Source: Fimenecus sp964614605 (GTDB lineage: Bacteria; Bacillota; Clostridia; Oscillospirales; Acutalibacteraceae). Taken from it: a stretch of 34,563 nt of DNA. Position 1 is the first letter of the stretch, and each line of letters starts with the position of its first letter. Below are positions 31,240-34,563 of the stretch, one piece after another. The stretch lies in assembly GCA_964614605.1 (NCBI GenBank), contig CAZTLU010000010.1, positions 1 to 34,563 of the forward strand, written 5' to 3'. The notes under the pieces were generated by a model, which worked only from the letters and a program-made list of their open reading frames with translations, was not told the origin of the DNA and searched no databases. The translations under genes were made by a program, and so were the position numbers.

Positions 31240-32478
31240 TTAATAATCAGTTACTCTTATTAAAGATTTTATGCTGATTGTAGATATATTGTTAAGCTTT
31301 TCAGTAAGCTCGCCCTCTGCCATAGGTGCAGTTACAAATGCTAATTCGTTTGACTTACAGCCTGCAAATTCAAGCACCTGAACCTTGCCCACAGAAGCTA
31401 CAACATCCTGCAAAGCGCCTGCCTTGTCAGTAACCTCGGCACGAATGTAAAGAGGATTAACTGCTGACTTGTAATCAACAACATAATTTTCTTCTGCCTC
31501 GCCCCAGCCGATAGGCTTTTTGCGACCCATATTGCGTGCGCAGTCAATAACATCTGCCACAACTGCTGACGCAGTGGGTAACTTACCTGCACCCTTGCCG
31601 TAGAACACAACATCACCTGTTGCATCACCGCGAACAAGAATTGCATTGAAAACATCGTTAACAGAAGCCAACTGACTGCCCTGCATTACGATTGCGGGAG
31701 TTACAACTGCGAAAATTTTACCGTCGTCCATTCTCTTGGCACGGCCCAAAAGCTTTATAACACCGCCGAATGCGCCAACATAAGCCACATCATCAAGTGT
31801 GATTTTTGTAATGCCCTCTGTATAAACTGAATCGGGGTAAACATGCTTACCGAAGCAAAGAGATGCAAGAATGCAAATCTTTCTGCAAGCGTCGTGACCC
31901 TCAACATCTGCGGTGGGGTCTTTTTCTGCATAGCCGTTATCCTGTGCAAGCTTCAATGCATCTTCAAAGCTCATATTCTTCTCTATCATCATAGTAAGAA
32001 TAAAGTTTGTTGTGCCGTTGAGAATACCTGCGATTTCGTCAATCTCGTTTGCGGCAAGGCACTGTGAAATGGGACGGATAATCGGAATACCGCCGCCAAC
32101 TGAAGCCTCAAACAAGAAATTCACATTGTTTTCAGCGGCAAACTGTAAAAGCTCACAGCCTTTGGCTGCAACAAGCTCTTTGTTTGAAGTAACAACGCTT
32201 TTGCCTGCCTTAAGGCAAGAAGAAACAAATTCAAAAGCGGGATGAAGTCCGCCCATTGTTTCAACAACGACCTTAACATCATCGTCATTGAGAATAATAT
32301 TGAAATCCTTAATCATCTTATCTTCATTGGGGTCACCCGGAAAATCTCTCAAATCAAGGATATATTTAACTTCCATTTCGTTTTGGGTGCTTCTTTTCAC
32401 TATGCTTTCGTGATTTTTTGTAAGCACCTCTACGACACCTGAACCAACTGTGCCGTAACCCATAACTGCTACATACAT
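31240..32478 (-). CDS. hom: Homoserine dehydrogenase
   Basis: Hom reduces aspartate semialdehyde to homoserine, committing carbon to threonine and methionine. The 412-residue protein has the NAD(P)-binding motif G7-Y-G-T-V-G12 ('VAVMGYGTVGSGV'). The catalytic region contains 'GILNGTTNFIL', 'DPTADVEGHDACRK' and 'GKGAGKLPTASAVVADV', and a C-terminal ACT domain spans about 335-412. The frame can be extended 19 codons upstream, but that stretch is hydrophobic and unlike the family. The ATG at 32478 is preferred. AAGGA lies 13 bases upstream, a rather long spacing, so the start is less certain than the gene. lysC follows after 15 bases. Confidence 0.94.
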   Translation of the reverse strand: MYVAVMGYGTVGSGVVEVLTKNHESIVKRSTQNEMEVKYILDLRDFPGDPNEDKMIKDFNIILNDDDVKVVVETMGGLHPAFEFVSSCLKAGKSVVTSNKELVAAKGCELLQFAAENNVNFLFEASVGGGIPIIRPISQCLAANEIDEIAGILNGTTNFILTMMIEKNMSFEDALKLAQDNGYAEKDPTADVEGHDACRKICILASLCFGKHVYPDSVYTEGITKITLDDVAYVGAFGGVIKLLGRAKRMDDGKIFAVVTPAIVMQGSQLASVNDVFNAILVRGDATGDVVFYGKGAGKLPTASAVVADVIDCARNMGRKKPIGWGEAEENYVVDYKSAVNPLYIRAEVTDKAGALQDVVASVGKVQVLEFAGCKSNELAFVTAPMAEGELTEKLNNISTISIKSLIRVTDY

Positions 32479-32553
32479 TTCAGAATTCACATCCTTACTG
32501 CCGAATAACACGGCGAAAAAGATATAATTAAGCATTTTAAAATACTTTTACAT

Positions 32554-32582
32554 ATTCTAACACAAAACTCCTTCAGAATAAA
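32554..32582 (-). promoter_or_regulatory. Possible promoter of hom-lysC
   Basis: On the minus strand TTTATT (32582-32577) and TAGAAT (32559-32554) are 17 bases apart with a TGT extended -10. The -35 is weak. The 230-base gap 32479-32708 otherwise holds AT-rich DNA with TATAAT words (32651, 32684) for the divergent gene. No lysine riboswitch or T-box is seen. Confidence 0.45.
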
Positions 32583-32708
32583 GGGGCAATATACAATATA
32601 TTTAAAATATTTTTATTGATTTTTTAGAAAAATTTACATAATTTTAATTGTATAATGAATTAAAATGGTTTATTATATTAATATATAATCTTTTGCGGAG
32701 TTTTTTAT

Positions 32709-33893
32709 ATGACAGGAATTGAAAAGAAAAGGAAATTCATAATCAACACCGTCTACACGGTTATAGTTGTGGCGTTGTTCTATTTGTTCTTCAAATACGC
32801 CTTTGGCACTCTTTTGCCCTTTATTGTTGCAATTGCGGCGGCTATGATTTTACAGAAGCCTGTGAATTTTATAAGCAAAAAGACACCTATAAAAAGAGGT
32901 CTTGCCTCGGTTTTCTGTGTTCTCTTGGGCTTTTTTGCCTTGATTGCCGTGCTTGTTCTTCTCGGAATCTGGGCAGGCAGTGAGCTTAAAGGCTTTATTG
33001 ATTACATTATGATTCAGCTTGAGGATATTCCTGCCTTTATTGACAAAATCGAGCATTATCTGGCAAACGGGCTTTCATTTTTGCCCGATAATATTGAAAA
33101 AACCATAACCTCATTTGTAAGCGACAAACTTTTTTCTCTGCTTGACGCACCTCAAAACTCAACAGGCGAGAGTATGAGCATTGATTTTTCTGCACTCTCA
33201 ACCCCACTTCTGAGCATTATTGACACAGCAAAAGCAATCCCCACAACTCTTGTTTCAATTCTTGTGGCGCTTATTGCCTGCTGCTTCATGACCTCTGACT
33301 ACAAAACCCTCCGCGGCCTTATTCTTGGAATTTTCAGACCCGAAACAAGAGAAAAAATTGTGAGAGCCAAAAATCTGCTTATTCCCTCTTTGGGCAAAAT
33401 GGCAAAGGCTTACGGTAAGATTATCACCATTACTTTCTGCGAGCTTTCATTAGGTCTTGGTCTTTTAAAGCTTCTTGGAATTTTTGACAGCGGATACATT
33501 TTCATAATCGCGCTTATAATTGCCCTTATCGACATTGTTCCCGTTCTGGGCACAGGCACGGTGCTTATTCCATGGGCGGTAATTTCACTTTTCAACGGCA
33601 ATTACGCAATGGCAATCGGTCTTGTTATTATGTATGTGTGTATTACGATTATCCGCCAGATTATCGAACCCAAGCTTGTTGCGGCGCAGTTGGGAATTCC
33701 CCCATTCCTTATGGTTATTGCAATATTTATGGGAACAAAACTTTTCGGATTTATCGGTCTTTTCTTACTCCCCATAACACTTGTTATGCTTAAACTCTTA
33801 AACGATGAGGGAATTATAAAGCTTTTCCATTACAATGAGAAATCCATTAAAAAATCGGAGCCTGAGGCTTCAAAGGAAGATACTAATGATTGA
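32709..33893 (+). CDS. AI-2E/YtvI family integral membrane protein
   Basis: The 394-residue protein has the UPF0118/AI-2E transporter layout. Two membrane segments lie near the start (about 13-47) and a third at 62-92. A soluble loop of about 80 residues follows, and then a C-terminal bundle of five or so helices. 'ALIDIVPVLGTGTVLIPWAVISLF' and 'IIRQIIEPKLVAAQLGIPPFLMV' are the family signatures. It is closest in style to sporulation protein YtvI of Bacilli and Clostridia, but substrate and role are unknown. CGGAG lies eight bases before the ATG. The stop overlaps the CpsB-like gene by eight bases, so the two are translationally coupled. Confidence 0.88.
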   Translation: MTGIEKKRKFIINTVYTVIVVALFYLFFKYAFGTLLPFIVAIAAAMILQKPVNFISKKTPIKRGLASVFCVLLGFFALIAVLVLLGIWAGSELKGFIDYIMIQLEDIPAFIDKIEHYLANGLSFLPDNIEKTITSFVSDKLFSLLDAPQNSTGESMSIDFSALSTPLLSIIDTAKAIPTTLVSILVALIACCFMTSDYKTLRGLILGIFRPETREKIVRAKNLLIPSLGKMAKAYGKIITITFCELSLGLGLLKLLGIFDSGYIFIIALIIALIDIVPVLGTGTVLIPWAVISLFNGNYAMAIGLVIMYVCITIIRQIIEPKLVAAQLGIPPFLMVIAIFMGTKLFGFIGLFLLPITLVMLKLLNDEGIIKLFHYNEKSIKKSEPEASKEDTND

Positions 33894-34563
33894 CATTCAC
33901 AATCACATACTGTTTGATATTGACGACGGTGCAAAAACGATTGAAGCTTCTTTGCAGATGTGCCGTGACGCCTATGAAAACGGAATTGACAAAATTGTGC
34001 TTACCCCTCATTTTGTCAATTTCAAAAAAATAGACGAATTTGTTGAGGAACGAAATGACAGAATGTTTGAGCTTCGCAATGTGCTCAAGGCTGAAAATGT
34101 GCCCGTAAAACTTTATTCGGGTGCAGAGCTTTTCCTCAATGACGGTATTTTTACCGCTGACAATCTTGACGATTTGACTTTAGGTGACTCCAGATATATT
34201 CTTTGCGAATTTCCATTGGGCCCCTTTAATATAAACCACGCGACCGAATGGATTGACGAGCTTACTGACCGCGGTTATGTGCCGGTTGTGGCTCACCCCG
34301 AAAGGTATTATGAATTTCATCGAAATCTTTTCATAATTGACGAGCTTATTGACCGTGAGGTTGTCTTCCAGGTAAATCTTGACAGTGTTATAGGTCTTAA
34401 CGGCAGAAGCGCACAAATGATGGGTGTTGATATGCTTGAGCGTGGTATTGCAAAGCTGATTGGTACCGACGCACACCACCCAATCTACCGCCACAACCGT
34501 GTAAAAGAAAAATTTGAGGATTTGCCCGAAGAAATCACCGAAGAAATTATTGAAGAATGTATG
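33886..34563 (+). CDS. CpsB/CapC-type PHP tyrosine-protein phosphatase (3' end outside window)
   Basis: The frame starts at ATG 33886 and is open to the end of the window, giving 226 residues so far of a family usually about 240-260 long. The PHP metal-binding motifs are visible: H5 and H7 in 'MIDIHNHILFDIDDGA', 'LTPHFV', 'GAELFL', 'VVAHPERY' and 'IGTDAHH'. This manganese-dependent phosphatase family (CpsB, YwqE) removes phosphate from the tyrosine tail of BY-kinases controlling capsule and exopolysaccharide. Its likely partner is the Wzc-like kinase at 16477-17964. It overlaps the YtvI-like gene by eight bases. More polysaccharide genes may follow beyond the window. Confidence 0.92.
   Translation, partial: MIDIHNHILFDIDDGAKTIEASLQMCRDAYENGIDKIVLTPHFVNFKKIDEFVEERNDRMFELRNVLKAENVPVKLYSGAELFLNDGIFTADNLDDLTLGDSRYILCEFPLGPFNINHATEWIDELTDRGYVPVVAHPERYYEFHRNLFIIDELIDREVVFQVNLDSVIGLNGRSAQMMGVDMLERGIAKLIGTDAHHPIYRHNRVKEKFEDLPEEITEEIIEECM

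Noticed and set aside
32479..32708. Lysine riboswitch upstream of hom-lysC
   Set aside because: The gap is AT-rich and shows no multi-helix structure or lysine-riboswitch core; only promoter-like words are visible.
1..34563. CRISPR array, tRNA or rRNA genes, prophage or plasmid origin
   Set aside because: No regularly spaced direct repeats, no tRNA-like cloverleaf with a TTCGA arm, and no phage or replication genes were recognised in any region.

Overview
The window reads as a chromosomal segment of an anaerobic, low-to-moderate GC Firmicute of class Clostridia, probably an Oscillospiraceae/Ruminococcaceae-type gut bacterium. This is inferred from gene content: the DapL route to meso-diaminopimelate, a TSCPD protein, a DUF1836 regulator, a YtvI-like membrane protein, AGGAGG-type ribosome binding sites with some TTG starts, and canonical sigma-A-type promoters. 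No marker rRNA or tRNA is present, so the family is not proven. Most of the window is housekeeping DNA. The accessory parts are palindromic repeats, one REP-associated transposase, an HprK-like/PqqD/ABC gene set and exopolysaccharide-control genes.

Layout. 1-2.1 kb (minus): DUF1836 regulator, NfeD protein and SPFH/slipin protein in one operon, ending at two strong hairpins. 2.1-2.5 kb: a 470-base gap holding two promoters, a short tandem repeat and three REP-like palindromes. 2.5-6.7 kb (plus): proB-proA, a single-pass membrane protein and prfB. 6.7-11.8 kb (minus): a glycerophosphodiesterase-like protein, a palindromic repeat, gltX-glnS in tandem, a 104-base inverted-repeat element and a four-helix membrane protein. 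12.0-16.4 kb (plus): an operon of a LysM/G5/M23 cell-wall protein, an HprK-like kinase, a PqqD-like protein and an ABC exporter. 16.5-19.4 kb (plus): a Wzc-like tyrosine kinase and a MATE transporter. 19.5-20.7 kb: a cysteine-rich protein behind a ribosome-binding-site hairpin, and a convergent AbrB-like regulator. 20.8-24.5 kb (plus): aminotransferase, rsmA (ksgA), TSCPD protein and CCA-adding enzyme, tightly packed. 24.5-32.5 kb (minus): hom-lysC, then guaB, a REP-associated transposase, glyA, dapF and dapL. 32.7 kb to the end (plus): a YtvI/AI-2E-type membrane protein overlapping a CpsB-like tyrosine phosphatase that runs off the window.

How the genes fit together. LysC, Hom, DapL and DapF cover the aspartate-family routes to homoserine and to diaminopimelate/lysine. 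ProB and ProA supply proline. GlyA and GuaB link one-carbon and purine metabolism. GltX and GlnS make Glu-tRNA and Gln-tRNA directly. RF2, RsmA and the CCA enzyme serve translation. The tyrosine kinase and CpsB phosphatase form the usual control pair for extracellular polysaccharide, here about 16 kb apart. The least understood parts are the HprK-like/PqqD/ABC set, the cysteine-rich protein with its leader hairpin, and the palindromes carrying a GTAG foot. Two of those palindromes lie inside the transposase reading frame and differ by a compensatory base-pair change.
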